Of a stretch of 43,901 nucleotides of DNA, positions 1 to 8,958 are shown one piece after another; position 1 is the stretch's first letter, and every line of letters begins with the position of its first letter. Origin of the DNA: Deltaproteobacteria bacterium (lineage in GTDB: Bacteria; Desulfobacterota; Binatia; UBA9968; JAJDTQ01). Made by a program: the position numbers and the translations under genes. The stretch lies in the NCBI GenBank assembly GCA_028818775.1, contig JAPPNE010000084.1, forward strand, positions 116,008-159,908. The letters run 5' to 3'. Below the pieces are notes generated by a model, which had not been told where the DNA came from, searched no databases, and saw nothing but the letters and a program-made list of their open reading frames with translations.

Positions 1-27
1 CCCCGTCGTTGTTGTATTCAAAACAAA

Positions 28-114
28 CCCCCCCCCCCCGGTGGTTGGGGGGGGCCCCCCCCGGGGGGTTTGGGGGGCCCCCCCCCCCCCCGGGGGGGGC
101 GCCCCCCCCCCCCC
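28..114. other. Homopolymer low-complexity contig edge
   Basis: Long runs of C and of G alternate with almost no other bases. No natural gene or hairpin needs this composition, and it lies at the very start of the window, so it is most likely a sequencing or assembly artefact at a contig end. The proline/glycine-rich reading frames that cross it are not believable protein. Nothing else is recognisable before position 198. Confidence 0.75.
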
Positions 115-209
115 ATCCCGCCATCCTCCCATCCCCCGGGGACCGCTTTACATCCGTGCACCGAATCCGCTACACCCCACCCCAACGCCCCGTTCGCGAA
201 AGGAACGCC

Positions 210-1133
210 ATGCGCATAGGACTACCCGACTTCGTCTCCAACTCCTACTTCCCCGCCATCGCCGCCGTCGAGCTCGGTTTCTTCAAAGACGAAGGTCTCG
301 ACATGGAGCTGGAGCTCATCTTTCCGGTGCCCTCCACCTTCGAGGCCCTGAGAGACCACAAGCTCGACTTCGCGGCCGCCTCCTCCCACGCCACCCTCAC
401 CAAGTTCCCGGACTGGAAGGGAGCCAAGCTGCTGGCGGCGCTGGCCCAGCACATGTACTGGTTCCTGGTGCTGCGGGCCGACCTGGGGGTCCAGCGCGGC
501 GACATCGAAGCCGTCAAGGGTCTGCGCATCGGCGCCGCGCCGGGGGTAGACCTCGGACTCAAACGCATGCTCAGGGCCGCGGGCCTCGACCCCGAGGCGG
601 ACAAGATCGAGATCGGTCCCGTACCCGGCGCCACCGCGGCCGGAGTCTCCTTCGGCGTGACCGCGGCCAAGGCCCTCTCCGAGGGCGCCATCGACGGCTT
701 CTGGGCCAACGGCATGGGCGCCGAGGTGGCCGTGCGCCACGGCGCCGGCACCGTCGTCGTGGACATCCGGCGTGGCGAGGGACCGCCCGACGCGCGCGGC
801 TACACCTTCCCCGCCCTCATCACTTCGGACCGGGTCATCTCCGAGAACCCCGACGCCGCCGCCGCCGCGGTGCGGGCGCTGGTCAAGACCCAGAAGGCAC
901 TGGTGGAAGACCCGCAGCGGGCGGCGGACGTAGGCAAGGCCCTGTACCCTCCCGAGGAGGCCGGGCTCATCGCCACCCTCATCGAACGCGACACCCCCTA
1001 CTACGATCCCCGTATCCCGGAGCCGGTGGTGACGAGCATGAACCGCTTCGCCCAGGACATCGGCCTGCTGGCCGCGCCGGTCGCGTACGAGGACGTGGTG
1101 GCCGTGCAGTTCAGCCATTTGTGGGAAGGTTAG
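210..1133 (+). CDS. ABC-type substrate-binding protein (NMT1/SsuA-like), no signal peptide
   Basis: 307-residue protein of the periplasmic binding fold type II (NMT1/THI5/SsuA-like). It starts MRIGLPDFVSNSYFPAIAA and continues with the usual pattern of 'ELGFFKDEGLDMEL', a region sensing substrate-dependent loss ('ALRDHKLDFAAAS') and a C-terminal helical lobe. The ATG at 210 is preceded by GAAAGGA at 198-204. The reading frame is open further upstream but only through the C/G homopolymer artefact, so that extension is rejected. Family members normally carry an export signal or lipobox; none is seen, because the first residues are already the first beta strand. It may be cytoplasmic or imported by an unseen route, or an upstream part may have been lost at the contig edge. 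The SDR gene starts 18 bases after its stop and is probably co-transcribed. Substrate unknown. Confidence 0.8.
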   Translation: MRIGLPDFVSNSYFPAIAAVELGFFKDEGLDMELELIFPVPSTFEALRDHKLDFAAASSHATLTKFPDWKGAKLLAALAQHMYWFLVLRADLGVQRGDIEAVKGLRIGAAPGVDLGLKRMLRAAGLDPEADKIEIGPVPGATAAGVSFGVTAAKALSEGAIDGFWANGMGAEVAVRHGAGTVVVDIRRGEGPPDARGYTFPALITSDRVISENPDAAAAAVRALVKTQKALVEDPQRAADVGKALYPPEEAGLIATLIERDTPYYDPRIPEPVVTSMNRFAQDIGLLAAPVAYEDVVAVQFSHLWEG

Positions 1134-1151
1134 AGGACGGAAGGAAAACAC

Positions 1152-1940
1152 ATGGACCTGTCACGCTTCTCACTGGAAGGACGCACCACCATCATCACCG
1201 GCGGCAGCGGCGGCATCGGGCGCTGCTGTGCGTTGGCCTTCGCCCAAGCGGGCTCCAACGTGATGATCGCCTCGCTGCCGGCGGACTCCATCCCGCCCGT
1301 GGTGGCGGAAGTCGAAGCCTTGGGGGTAGGCGCCGCCGGCGTGGCGGTGGACGTGTCCCAAGAGGATCAGGTGAAACGGTTGGTCGCCGCCACGCTGGAG
1401 CGGTTCGGCCGAATCGACGCGCTCCTCAACGTGGCCGGCGGCTCCTACAGCCGCAACCCGGAGATGCCCGCGTTTCAGCGTGCGCCGCTGCTGGAGCTTG
1501 CGCCCGAGGACTTCATGGGGGTCTACGACGTCAACGCCAAGACCGCGTTCGTGTGCTCCAAGGCAGTGGTGCCGCACATGAAGGAACGCGGCAAGGGCGC
1601 CATCGTCAACATCGGCTCCATCTCGGGCCGCTCCACCAAGCACGAGCGCCCCAACATGGCCGCCTACGGCACGGCCAAGGCCGCGGTCATGAACCTGACC
1701 TTTCACATGGCCAATCAGTGGGGACCGGAGGTGCGGGTCAACGCGGTGGCGCCGGGAATCATCGACACGCCGCGGCCCGGCGGTACGAGCCTCGGAAACC
1801 TGGAGGCGCGGGGACTGGAGAACATCGCCTTGGGACGCCACGGCAAGCCCGACGAGGTGGCGAGCGTGGCGCTGTTCCTGGCCTCGGACGCGGCCTCCTT
1901 CGTCAGCGGCTCGGTGGTGGACGTCAACGGCGGCGAATAA
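1152..1940 (+). CDS. Short-chain dehydrogenase/reductase (SDR)
   Basis: 262-residue classical SDR, an NAD(P)(H)-dependent alcohol/ketone oxidoreductase of the cytoplasm. The TGGSGGIG cofactor loop is at residues 16-23, the NVAGG strand end near 93-97, Asn128 lies in the helix-4 position, Ser156/Ser158 are candidates for the catalytic serine, and the Tyr172-xxx-Lys176 pair is intact. The C-terminal 'DVNGG' segment is typical. Length matches the family. It begins 18 bases downstream of the binding-protein gene, with a purine-rich AGGACGGAAGGAAA region before the ATG, so the two probably form an operon. It converges on prc with only 11 bases between the stops. Substrate cannot be assigned. Confidence 0.9.
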   Translation: MDLSRFSLEGRTTIITGGSGGIGRCCALAFAQAGSNVMIASLPADSIPPVVAEVEALGVGAAGVAVDVSQEDQVKRLVAATLERFGRIDALLNVAGGSYSRNPEMPAFQRAPLLELAPEDFMGVYDVNAKTAFVCSKAVVPHMKERGKGAIVNIGSISGRSTKHERPNMAAYGTAKAAVMNLTFHMANQWGPEVRVNAVAPGIIDTPRPGGTSLGNLEARGLENIALGRHGKPDEVASVALFLASDAASFVSGSVVDVNGGE

Positions 1941-1951
1941 CCAACCAACCC

Positions 1952-4051
1952 CTACGTGCCTCGGCGTTGCGCCCGCCCGGCCGACCGGGAGATGTCGATG
2001 AAGTCTCCCAGGACGTGTGCCGTCTCGTCCAGGATCGGGTCTTCTTCCGGAGAGCCGTTGGCGCTTGCCTTCTCCTCGTTGTAGGTTGCCAACTCGGCGT
2101 AGCTGGCGAAGGGTTTCTCGCCCTTGGCCACGCGCCGGCTGTTCTCGCTCTGGAGCTCGCGGACTTCGTCGGTCTTCTTCATGGCCCTGCGCGTCTTCTC
2201 GCTCAGCGAGACAGTGGCCTCTCCCCGCTCCTGGCGCAGGCGTTCGATACGCGCCATCAGATGGCTGAAGTCCGGGTCCGCCTGCGTGCGCTTGTGGTGT
2301 CTTCGCCGCAGTTCTTCGAGAAGCGGCGCGGTGTCACCGGTCCGGGCGTACCGGGCGCGGTCGATGACATCCCACGCCAACGCGTGCTCCAGCGCGCTCT
2401 CGCCCACCTCCGTCTTGTCGATCATGCCGGGAAACTCAATGTCGGGAATCACGCCGCGGTGCTGGGTGCTCTCTCCCGAGATCCTGTAGAACTTGGCCTG
2501 GGTAAGCTTCAGGTGCCCTCGGCTCATGGGCATGAGCGTTTGCACGGTGCCCTTGCCGAAAGTCTGGACGCCCAGCACCAAACCCCTGCCGTAGTCCTGG
2601 ACGGCGCCGGCAAAGATCTCCGAGGCCGAGGCGCTGAGCCGGTTCACCAGCACCGCCAGCGGACCGTCGTAGACGATGCCCGGGTCCGTATCCGAACGAA
2701 CGCCGATCACGCCCCGCCCATCGCGGATCTGCACCACCGGACCGGTCCGGATGAACAGTCCGACGAGCCGGATGGCCTCGCCGAGAGCACCCCCGCCGTT
2801 GTTCCGCAGGTCCAGCACCAGGCCGTTGACCTTGGCGTCCTGCAACTCCGCGATGAGGCGTTTGACGTCCGTGGCCGTGCTCTTGTAGTTGGGGTCCCCG
2901 GCGCGCTGCGCCGCGAAGTCGACGTAGAACGTGGGCAAACGGATGACGCCGATCTTGTCCGTCCGCTCCCCGACCTTCACCTCCAGGACCTGGCTGCTGG
3001 CCTGCTGGTCCGCCAGATCCACCTTGTTGCGAACGATGCGGATGACCTTGTGTTCTCCGCTCGTGCTCGCCTGGGGAATAATCTCCAGCCGGACCGTGGT
3101 CTCCTTGGGGCCGCGTATCAGGGTGACGACCTCATCGAGGCGCATCCCGAGGATGTCCACCATTTCGCCGTAGTTGCCCTGGGCCACGCCCACGATACGG
3201 TCTCCGGGACGCAGTTCCCCGGCCTTGTCGGCCGGCCCGCCCGGAACCAGCCGGACCACTTTTACCGTTCCACCGTCGTCCTGGAGCACGGCGCCGATGC
3301 CCTCCAGCGACAAGCTCATGTGAATGTTGAAGTTTTCACTCTGATGAGGCGGATAGTACGCGCTGTGCGGGTCGATGGCCCGGAGGAAAGCATTGGTGTA
3401 CACACGAAACACATCAGCGTTGTTGGTCTTGGCCAGGCGCGTCAATTGATTCCGATAACGTTGCCGCAGCGCCTCGCGGATCTCCTCCCGCTCGGTCCCT
3501 GCCAACAGACGGTTCAGCACGTCACCCTTGAGTTGCCGGCGCCAGAGATCCCCGAGCTCGTCCGCGGAACCCGCCCAGTTCGTATTGGTCCGTTCCAGAC
3601 TCTCGTCCTTTTCGAAATCGAGCTGCTCGAACCCATCGTCGAGAATGTCGATCAGGAAGCGGAGCCGTTCGTCCAGGCGTTGCCGGTACCGATTGAAGAT
3701 TTTGAAGGCCGGGCCGAGATCCCCGGCCTTGACCAAGTCGTCGAAACGCGTCCGAAGGGGCTCGAACCCGTCGATATCGGCCACCGAGAAGTAGCTTCGT
3801 GACGGATCCATGGCCCTGATGTAGGAATCGAAGATCCGCCCCGACAACTGGTCGTTCAGCGTGATGGACTGGTAATGGGCGCGTGTGAGCCGCTGGAGGA
3901 TTTCGGCGCTGATGCCCGAGTGCTCCGGTTCCGGCTCAAGGACCGGGGCCGACTCTCTCTGTGCCGGAGACAGGCTTGCCGGCATGAATCCCAGCAAGCA
4001 AAGCGCCGTGGCGACGGCCGCCAGACGGGTTCTCGCGCGTGCGGTTTGCAT
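1952..4051 (-). CDS. prc: Carboxy-terminal processing protease Prc/Tsp (S41A)
   Basis: 699-residue tail-specific protease, close to the 682 residues of E. coli Prc. A signal peptide is visible (hydrophobic residues about 9-30), so it should act in the periplasm, trimming or degrading proteins by their C-terminal tails. An N-terminal helical Tsp domain (about 45-235) is followed by a PDZ domain (about 245-330, with [16 protein letters not shown]), the S41 peptidase core (about 365-545) and a DUF3340-type C-terminal domain with basic and acidic helices. The Ser/Lys dyad is intact: Ser475 in SASASEIF, Asp486 in QDYGR and Lys500 in TFGKGTVQ match S430, D441 and K455 of the E. coli enzyme. AAGGAGA lies just before the ATG. 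It is divergent from ispG. Confidence 0.95.
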   Translation of the reverse strand: MQTARARTRLAAVATALCLLGFMPASLSPAQRESAPVLEPEPEHSGISAEILQRLTRAHYQSITLNDQLSGRIFDSYIRAMDPSRSYFSVADIDGFEPLRTRFDDLVKAGDLGPAFKIFNRYRQRLDERLRFLIDILDDGFEQLDFEKDESLERTNTNWAGSADELGDLWRRQLKGDVLNRLLAGTEREEIREALRQRYRNQLTRLAKTNNADVFRVYTNAFLRAIDPHSAYYPPHQSENFNIHMSLSLEGIGAVLQDDGGTVKVVRLVPGGPADKAGELRPGDRIVGVAQGNYGEMVDILGMRLDEVVTLIRGPKETTVRLEIIPQASTSGEHKVIRIVRNKVDLADQQASSQVLEVKVGERTDKIGVIRLPTFYVDFAAQRAGDPNYKSTATDVKRLIAELQDAKVNGLVLDLRNNGGGALGEAIRLVGLFIRTGPVVQIRDGRGVIGVRSDTDPGIVYDGPLAVLVNRLSASASEIFAGAVQDYGRGLVLGVQTFGKGTVQTLMPMSRGHLKLTQAKFYRISGESTQHRGVIPDIEFPGMIDKTEVGESALEHALAWDVIDRARYARTGDTAPLLEELRRRHHKRTQADPDFSHLMARIERLRQERGEATVSLSEKTRRAMKKTDEVRELQSENSRRVAKGEKPFASYAELATYNEEKASANGSPEEDPILDETAHVLGDFIDISRSAGRAQRRGT

Positions 4052-4218
4052 CGGTTCTCCTTGGCTACGCCGGTCATCCTAGTCCGAATTCCTACCCGCA
4101 TCAAGACGCGATCTCACACGGCTTCGAAACCGCCCCGTGCCGCCGTGGAAGTTGCTTCCAGGGAGCATTCGAGCTAGCCTTGAAGACAACACACCGGACA
4201 CCGGAGTCGCACGATCCC

Positions 4219-5367
4219 ATGAAACTGCCGCGCAATCCCACCCGCGCCGTTCGCATCGGCACCGCCGTCATCGGCGGCAATCACCCTATTGCCGTCCAGA
4301 GCATGTGCGCCACTCATACCCAGGACGTCGACGCGACGGTGGCCCAGGTCAAGGACTTGGCCGAGGCCGGCGCCGATGTGATCCGCATCGCCGTGGACAG
4401 CAAGAAGGATGCGGCGGCGCTGGCGGCCATACGGGGCGCGACCGACGCCAACCTGTCTGTGGACCTTCAGGAAAATTACCGTCTGGCCAGCGCGGTGGCG
4501 CCCCACGTCGACAAGATCCGCTACAACCCGGGCCATCTCTACCACCACGAGCGCAGGAAATCCTGGCGGGACAAGGTCAAGTTCCTGGCCGAGGTGGCAA
4601 CCGCTCACGACTGCGCCATGCGCGTGGGCGTCAACTGCGGTTCGGTGGATCCCGCGCAGCAAGAAAAGTTCCCCGAGGACGACTCCATCTCGCCGATGCT
4701 GGCGAGCGCCTGGGAGCACTGTGAGCTGCTCGACCGCATCGGCTACACGCGCTACTGCGTCTCGCTCAAGGACTCCGATCCGGCCAAGGTCATCGAGGTC
4801 AACCAACGATTTGCCGAAGAGCGCCCGGACGTGCCGCTGCATCTCGGCGTGACCGAGGCGGGATTGCCGCCGGACGGCATCATCAAGACCCGCATCGCCT
4901 TCGAGCAGCTCATCAGCCGCGGCATCGGCGATACCATCCGGGTGTCCCTGACCGTGCCCAACGCGCGCAAGGGCGAAGAGATCGCGGCCGGACGCGGGAT
5001 ACTGGCCGACATCGCCGAGGGCCGGGTGCGGAGCGTCGTGGACTACGGCCTCGACTCCCTCAACATCATCAGTTGCCCGAGCTGCTCGCGGGTGGAGAAC
5101 GAGAACTTCGTGGAGCTGGCGCAGCAGGTGAAGGAGATGACCGCCTACGCCGCCGAGCATGCCATCACCATCGCGGTCATGGGTTGCCGCGTCAACGGTC
5201 CGGGAGAAACCGACGACGCCGACCTGGGCCTCTGGTGCGGCCCCCGGTTCGTCAACCTGAAGCGTGGGAGCGAGCCGCTGGGGGCATTCCCCTACGATGA
5301 GATCCTGCCGCGCCTCAAGGACGAGCTGGACGAAATGATCGCGCAGCGGGAAGACGTGCCGGACTGA
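4219..5367 (+). CDS. ispG: 4-hydroxy-3-methylbut-2-enyl diphosphate synthase IspG
   Basis: 382-residue IspG (GcpE), which converts methylerythritol cyclodiphosphate to HMBPP in the MEP isoprenoid pathway. An N-terminal TIM barrel (about 1-270, '[11 protein letters not shown]') is followed by the [4Fe-4S] domain. Cluster ligands are all present: Cys286 and Cys289 in ISCPSCSR, Cys323 and Glu330 in [10 protein letters not shown]. Length fits the bacterial two-domain form, without the insertion of the plant type. The frame is open upstream to 4039, but family alignment from memory ([14 protein letters not shown]...) supports the ATG at 4219, although the ribosome site is weak. dus begins 20 bases after the stop, so ispG-dus-maf read as one transcription unit. 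Confidence 0.96.
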   Translation: MKLPRNPTRAVRIGTAVIGGNHPIAVQSMCATHTQDVDATVAQVKDLAEAGADVIRIAVDSKKDAAALAAIRGATDANLSVDLQENYRLASAVAPHVDKIRYNPGHLYHHERRKSWRDKVKFLAEVATAHDCAMRVGVNCGSVDPAQQEKFPEDDSISPMLASAWEHCELLDRIGYTRYCVSLKDSDPAKVIEVNQRFAEERPDVPLHLGVTEAGLPPDGIIKTRIAFEQLISRGIGDTIRVSLTVPNARKGEEIAAGRGILADIAEGRVRSVVDYGLDSLNIISCPSCSRVENENFVELAQQVKEMTAYAAEHAITIAVMGCRVNGPGETDDADLGLWCGPRFVNLKRGSEPLGAFPYDEILPRLKDELDEMIAQREDVPD

Positions 5368-5387
5368 AGCGCGTTCCGCCTGTCCTC

Positions 5388-6470
5388 ATGAATTTCTGGC
5401 ACGACATCGAAAAGCCGATCATCGGCCTCTCGCCCATGGACGGGGTCACGGACGCATCCTTCCGCCTGGTGGCGGCGCGACACGGCCGGCCCGACCTGTG
5501 CATGACCGAGTTCACCAGCGTGGAGGCCATCTGCTGCGGCGCCGACGGCTTCGTGCGCGACTTCGTGTACGGCGAGTGCGAACGGCCCGTGCTGGCGCAG
5601 ATCTACGGACGCACGCCGGAAGCGTTCTACCAAGTGGCCCACGTCGTCTGCGAGCTGGGCTTCGACGGGCTCGACATCAACATGGGCTGTCCGGCCAAGA
5701 ACGTTGCCAACAAGGGGTGCGGCGCGGGCCTCATCCTCAATCCGAGGCTGGCGGTGACGCTCATCCGCGCGGCGCGCCGCGGCATCGAGGACTGGGCCGC
5801 GGGCCAGCGCCTTGAGGACATCGGACTGGCGCCCGACGTGTTGGAGCGGGTCCGGAGCATGTGCCACGGGCAACCCTGGGAAGAAGAGCGCCGTGCGATC
5901 CCCCTCTCGGTCAAGACCCGCGTGGGCTACGACCGGGTGCAGGTGGACGAGTGGATCCCGGTGCTGCTGGACGAACGCCCCGCCGCCCTCTCCGTGCACG
6001 GCCGGACCCTGAAGCAGATGTACAAGGGGTTTGCGGACTGGGACGCCATCGCCCGGGTAGTGGAGCTGGCACGGGGCACGGGGATCCTGGTCCTGGGGAA
6101 CGGAGACCTCAAGTCCATGGCCGACGTGGTGGAACGCGTGCGCCGGACCGGCGTCGACGGCGTCCTCCTGGGGCGCGGCGCCATGGGTAACCCCTGGGTG
6201 TTCCGCGACAAGCGGTGGGCCAAGGACGCACTGGCCCGCGGCGCGGAGTTCGACGCGGCCCCGCCGGACGTCTCTCAGGAAGAGCGCACCCGGGTGCTGC
6301 TCGAGCACAGCCGGCACTTCGAGGGCCTGTGGGGCGAGCGGCGTTTCCCCGCCATGCGCAAGCACTTGGCCTGGTACTGCAAGGGTTTCCGCGGCGCGGC
6401 GCAATGGCGCGCGCGCATGGTCCAGGCGCGCAATGCCGCCGAAGTCGCGCGCATCGTCGGCGCCGGCTAG
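5388..6470 (+). CDS. dus: tRNA-dihydrouridine synthase
   Basis: 360-residue Dus enzyme, an FMN- and NADPH-dependent TIM-barrel protein that reduces uridines in the tRNA D-loop. The opening GLSPMDGVTDASFR is the FMN-binding first strand, QIYGRTPEAF follows, and INMGCPAKNVANKGCGAGL carries the proposed catalytic Cys101. SVKTRVGYD and a Dus-type loop 'SVHGRTLKQMYKG' are present, then 'GNGDLKS' and 'LLGRGAMGNPW' for phosphate binding, then a short helical C-terminal domain. It is somewhat longer than E. coli DusB because of an insertion around residues 125-165. The exact subfamily (A, B or C) and target uridine are uncertain. It follows ispG by 20 bases and is followed by maf after 29 bases. Confidence 0.92.
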   Translation: MNFWHDIEKPIIGLSPMDGVTDASFRLVAARHGRPDLCMTEFTSVEAICCGADGFVRDFVYGECERPVLAQIYGRTPEAFYQVAHVVCELGFDGLDINMGCPAKNVANKGCGAGLILNPRLAVTLIRAARRGIEDWAAGQRLEDIGLAPDVLERVRSMCHGQPWEEERRAIPLSVKTRVGYDRVQVDEWIPVLLDERPAALSVHGRTLKQMYKGFADWDAIARVVELARGTGILVLGNGDLKSMADVVERVRRTGVDGVLLGRGAMGNPWVFRDKRWAKDALARGAEFDAAPPDVSQEERTRVLLEHSRHFEGLWGERRFPAMRKHLAWYCKGFRGAAQWRARMVQARNAAEVARIVGAG

Positions 6471-6499
6471 TTCGACCAACCTCCGAGAACTCGAAGCGA

Positions 6500-7135
6500 A
6501 TGCGAATCATCCTGGCGTCGACCTCGCCGCGCCGGCGCGACATCCTCGCCCTTCTCGGCCTCCCCTTCGAAGTGCACGCCCCGAATTTCGTCGAGACCAC
6601 CCGCGCGCATCTCGCCCCCGAGGCCGAGGCGCTGGAGTTGGCCACGGGCAAGGCGCGCGCGGTGGCTCGTGCGGAACACGCGGCCCTGGTGATCGGAGGC
6701 GACACCCTGATCGCGCTGGACAACGAAAAGATCGGCAAGCCCGAGAGTATGGAACACGCAGCGGCCATGCTGCGGCGATTCTCCGGGCGGGATCACCGGA
6801 TACTTACGGCGCTGGCACTCATTGACGGAGCCACCGGACGGGAAACCACCCACCTCGAATGCGTGGACGTGCGCATGCACCCTTTCACCGACGCCGACAT
6901 CGCCGCCTACCTGGCCCGGGGCGAATCCATGGACAAAGCCGGCGCCTATTCCATCCAGGGCGACGGGCACCGGCTCATCGAGCACATCCACGGCGACTAC
7001 CTCGCCGCCGTGGGGATGCCGCTACGGCCCATCGCGCAGTATCTCCAGAACACCGGAACCGATGTCCCGGTGGATGTCGAGAGGCTGTACAGCGAACGGG
7101 CACTGTGGACCTGGAGCCGGTTCGCCGCACTGTAG
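6500..7135 (+). CDS. maf: Maf-type nucleoside triphosphate pyrophosphatase
   Basis: 211-residue Maf/HAM1-like house-cleaning pyrophosphatase that hydrolyses non-canonical or selected NTPs. Diagnostic motifs are the opening ILASTSPRRRDILALLG, the VIGGDT strand (Asp68 the likely general base), the lysine-containing 'KIGKP' and 'YSIQGDG' with the conserved glutamine near the C-terminus. The ATG at 6500 is chosen because the protein begins exactly at the family start; the frame is open upstream only as a shadow of dus. It ends 23 bases before the palindromic repeat at 7158 and converges with the EamA gene. Whether it prefers dTTP/UTP or m7GTP-type substrates is not settled. Confidence 0.9.
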   Translation: MRIILASTSPRRRDILALLGLPFEVHAPNFVETTRAHLAPEAEALELATGKARAVARAEHAALVIGGDTLIALDNEKIGKPESMEHAAAMLRRFSGRDHRILTALALIDGATGRETTHLECVDVRMHPFTDADIAAYLARGESMDKAGAYSIQGDGHRLIEHIHGDYLAAVGMPLRPIAQYLQNTGTDVPVDVERLYSERALWTWSRFAAL

Positions 7136-7157
7136 ACGCCCCATGTTCCCCTCAACC

Positions 7158-7186
7158 CCTGGATTCCCGCTTCCGCGGGAATGACG
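7158..7186. repeat. Dispersed 29-bp palindromic repeat, copy 1
   Basis: Perfect 8-bp stem (ATTCCCGC at 7163-7170, GCGGGAAT at 7175-7182) around a TTCC loop, flanked by CCTGG and GACG. The same 29 bases recur exactly at 39913-39941. On the minus strand it reads V-I-P-A-E-A-G-I-Q, a peptide well known as a repeat artefact in many bacterial annotations. It sits between the convergent maf and EamA genes, where it could stop transcription from either side, although there is no T-run. Confidence 0.85.
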
Positions 7187-7205
7187 ATTCGCATAGCTTC
7201 CCGGA

Positions 7206-8069
7206 CTAGCTCAACCGCAGCAGCACCATGCCGGCCATGATGGTCAGGCTGCCGGGCAGGATCTCGCGCACCCGCGCGCGCTCGTTGAACACGAGCCAGC
7301 CGGCGGCCAGGGCGAACAGGATCTCGGTTTGCTTGACCGCCTCGACGTAGGAGGTGAGGGTCAGCTCGTAGGCAAGGCTGTGGCAAATGCTCGTCAGCGA
7401 GGCACACAACCCCATGGCCATGAACGATACCCCGTGGCGGGGGATGGCGCGGAAATGGCCGGCGGAGTGGTACAGCGCCAGCGGCAGCACCGTCAGAGAG
7501 GCCGCAAGGTAACCGATCAGGTTGGCGAAGTAGACGTCGGAGTGGAGGATCAGGAGCTTCACCAGCACCACCGAGGGCGCGTAGAAGAAGGCCGCCGCCA
7601 GCGTGTAGCGCAGTCCCCGGTCCACCAACAGCTCGCGCAGCGGTGCCCATACGGAGATATGACTCTTCTGCACGTTGAGGAGATAGACGCCGGCGGTGCT
7701 GAGCAATACCCCCGCCAGCCCGGCCGCCGACGGCGTCTCGTCCAGGGTCACGTAGGCGAACAGCACCAGGAACAGCAGGCTCAACTTCCACAGGGACGTG
7801 ACGATGGCGATGCCCGACAGCTTGAGCGCCTTGGAGAGGCTCAGTGTGGCGATGGACTGGGTCACGGCGAAGCCGATGACGTAGAGCCAGAACCCGTCCT
7901 TCACCTCCGGCAATCCGTGCCAGACCGAGCCCAGGGCCACGAACGGCAGCAGGAACGTGAACCGGCCCCAGACGTTGATGATATCGTCGAGCTCATGGCC
8001 CAGGTGCTTCATGGAAATGTTGCGCAGCACCTGGAACAGGGCGGAGAGAAGCGCCAGCACGAACCACAT
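7206..8069 (-). CDS. EamA/DMT-family transporter
   Basis: About 287-residue inner-membrane protein of the drug/metabolite transporter superfamily. Around ten hydrophobic helices occur in two EamA halves; the second half begins near the segment 'GLRYTLAAAFFYAPSVVLVKLL'. Family members export or import amino acids, metabolites or drugs, and the substrate is not predictable. I use the ATG at 8069; a GTG two codons upstream (8075) is equally possible because no clear ribosome site separates them. It is transcribed divergently from the cysteine hydrolase with about 100 bases between, and convergently with maf across the palindromic repeat. Confidence 0.85.
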   Translation of the reverse strand: MWFVLALLSALFQVLRNISMKHLGHELDDIINVWGRFTFLLPFVALGSVWHGLPEVKDGFWLYVIGFAVTQSIATLSLSKALKLSGIAIVTSLWKLSLLFLVLFAYVTLDETPSAAGLAGVLLSTAGVYLLNVQKSHISVWAPLRELLVDRGLRYTLAAAFFYAPSVVLVKLLILHSDVYFANLIGYLAASLTVLPLALYHSAGHFRAIPRHGVSFMAMGLCASLTSICHSLAYELTLTSYVEAVKQTEILFALAAGWLVFNERARVREILPGSLTIMAGMVLLRLS

Positions 8070-8108
8070 GGACACGCAGGCTAACGGTTACGGGGCGAGA
8101 AAGCGAGG

Positions 8109-8138
8109 TTGACACCGTGGCGGCCGAAACGGTATCAC
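8109..8138 (+). promoter_or_regulatory. Candidate sigma-70 promoter for the cysteine hydrolase
   Basis: A perfect -35 TTGACA (8109-8114), an 18-base spacer and the -10-like TATCAC (8133-8138, 4 of 6) lie 33 bases upstream of the ATG at 8171. The alternative GTG at 8117 falls inside this promoter, which argues for the downstream start. Confidence 0.45.
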
Positions 8139-8170
8139 CGTTGGATCATATCGCGAAAGGGAGACTCCCG

Positions 8171-8875
8171 ATGGTTGATAAATTCGAGGATCATTGCTGG
8201 CAGGATCTCGTCACCGAAGAGATCATGGACATCTACAGGCCCTACCGCAGGGACATCTACGTGGGCGAGCGGCCCGCGCTCCTGGCCATCGATCTCTACA
8301 ACCTCGCCTACCGGGGCGGCCCCCAGCCCGTGCACGAGGTGGTCAAGGAGCACAAGAGCTCCTGCGGCGTGTACGCCTACGATGCCATCGAGCCCACCAA
8401 GGAGCTCTTCGCCCTCGCCCGCGCCCAAGGGCTGCCGATCTTCTACACTACCACCGAGACGCGGAAAGAGGTGCAGCCGGCCGCGGTGCACGCCACCAAC
8501 CGTCAGATTACCGGGATCGACGCGGACGACTTCGAGATCTACAAGGAATTCGCCCCCGAGCCCGACGACATCATCATCTACAAGGAGCGGGCCAGCGGCT
8601 TCTACGGCACGCCGCTCATCGCCCACCTCACCCGGCTCGGCATCAGCTCGCTGATCGTGTGCGGCGAGAGCACCAGCGGCTGCGTCCGCGCCAGCGTGGT
8701 GGACGCCTACTCCAACGGCTACCACGTCTCCATCGTCGAGGAGTGCGTCTTCGACCGCAGCATCATCTCCCACAAGGTGAACCTGTTCGACCTGCACCAC
8801 AAGTACGCCGACCTCATGAAGCTGGCGGAGGTGAAGCAGCACTTCGAGGAACAGCCGCTCAGGAAGGCCGTGTAA
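8171..8875 (+). CDS. Isochorismatase-like cysteine hydrolase
   Basis: 234-residue member of the isochorismatase/cysteine-hydrolase superfamily (Rossmann-like fold), closest in look to N-carbamoylsarcosine or maleamate amidohydrolases. The triad is visible: Asp41 in LLAIDLYNLAY, Lys138 in IIYKERASGF and Cys171 in ESTSGCVRASVVDAY, followed by the typical 'SNGYHVSIVEECVFDR'. It probably cleaves a C-N bond in a small amide or carbamoyl compound; the substrate is not known. Start: AAAGGGA at 8156-8162 is well placed for the ATG at 8171, whereas a GTG at 8117 sits within the candidate promoter. A strong hairpin terminator follows 18 bases after the stop. Confidence 0.88.
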   Translation: MVDKFEDHCWQDLVTEEIMDIYRPYRRDIYVGERPALLAIDLYNLAYRGGPQPVHEVVKEHKSSCGVYAYDAIEPTKELFALARAQGLPIFYTTTETRKEVQPAAVHATNRQITGIDADDFEIYKEFAPEPDDIIIYKERASGFYGTPLIAHLTRLGISSLIVCGESTSGCVRASVVDAYSNGYHVSIVEECVFDRSIISHKVNLFDLHHKYADLMKLAEVKQHFEEQPLRKAV

Positions 8876-8893
8876 CGCTCTTTCCACGCGTTC

Positions 8894-8929
8894 AAAAGGG
8901 GGGCGGGTCCCGGGACCCGCCCCCCTTTT
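8894..8929. terminator. Bidirectional intrinsic terminator
   Basis: A 17-bp perfect inverted repeat (8894-8910 with 8913-8929) has A4 on one side and TTTTCTT on the other and a minimal loop. It separates the plus-strand cysteine hydrolase from the convergent ABC permease and can work for both directions. Confidence 0.9.
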
Positions 8930-8958
8930 CTTGTGCGACGCGTGAGTCGGACCAGTGA

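Noticed and set aside
41-3802. 1253-codon plus-strand open frame, rich in arginine and proline
   Set aside because: It runs through the homopolymer noise and is out of frame with the SBP and SDR genes and antisense to prc; composition is that of a high-GC shadow frame.
4146-4160. TGGAAG-TTG-CTTCCA inverted repeat between prc and ispG
   Set aside because: Only 6-bp arms and no promoter or T-run close enough to give it a role; such repeats are expected by chance at this length.
8117-8170. GTG start extending the cysteine hydrolase by 18 residues
   Set aside because: It overlaps the likely promoter and lacks a ribosome site; ATG at 8171 has AAAGGGA in place.
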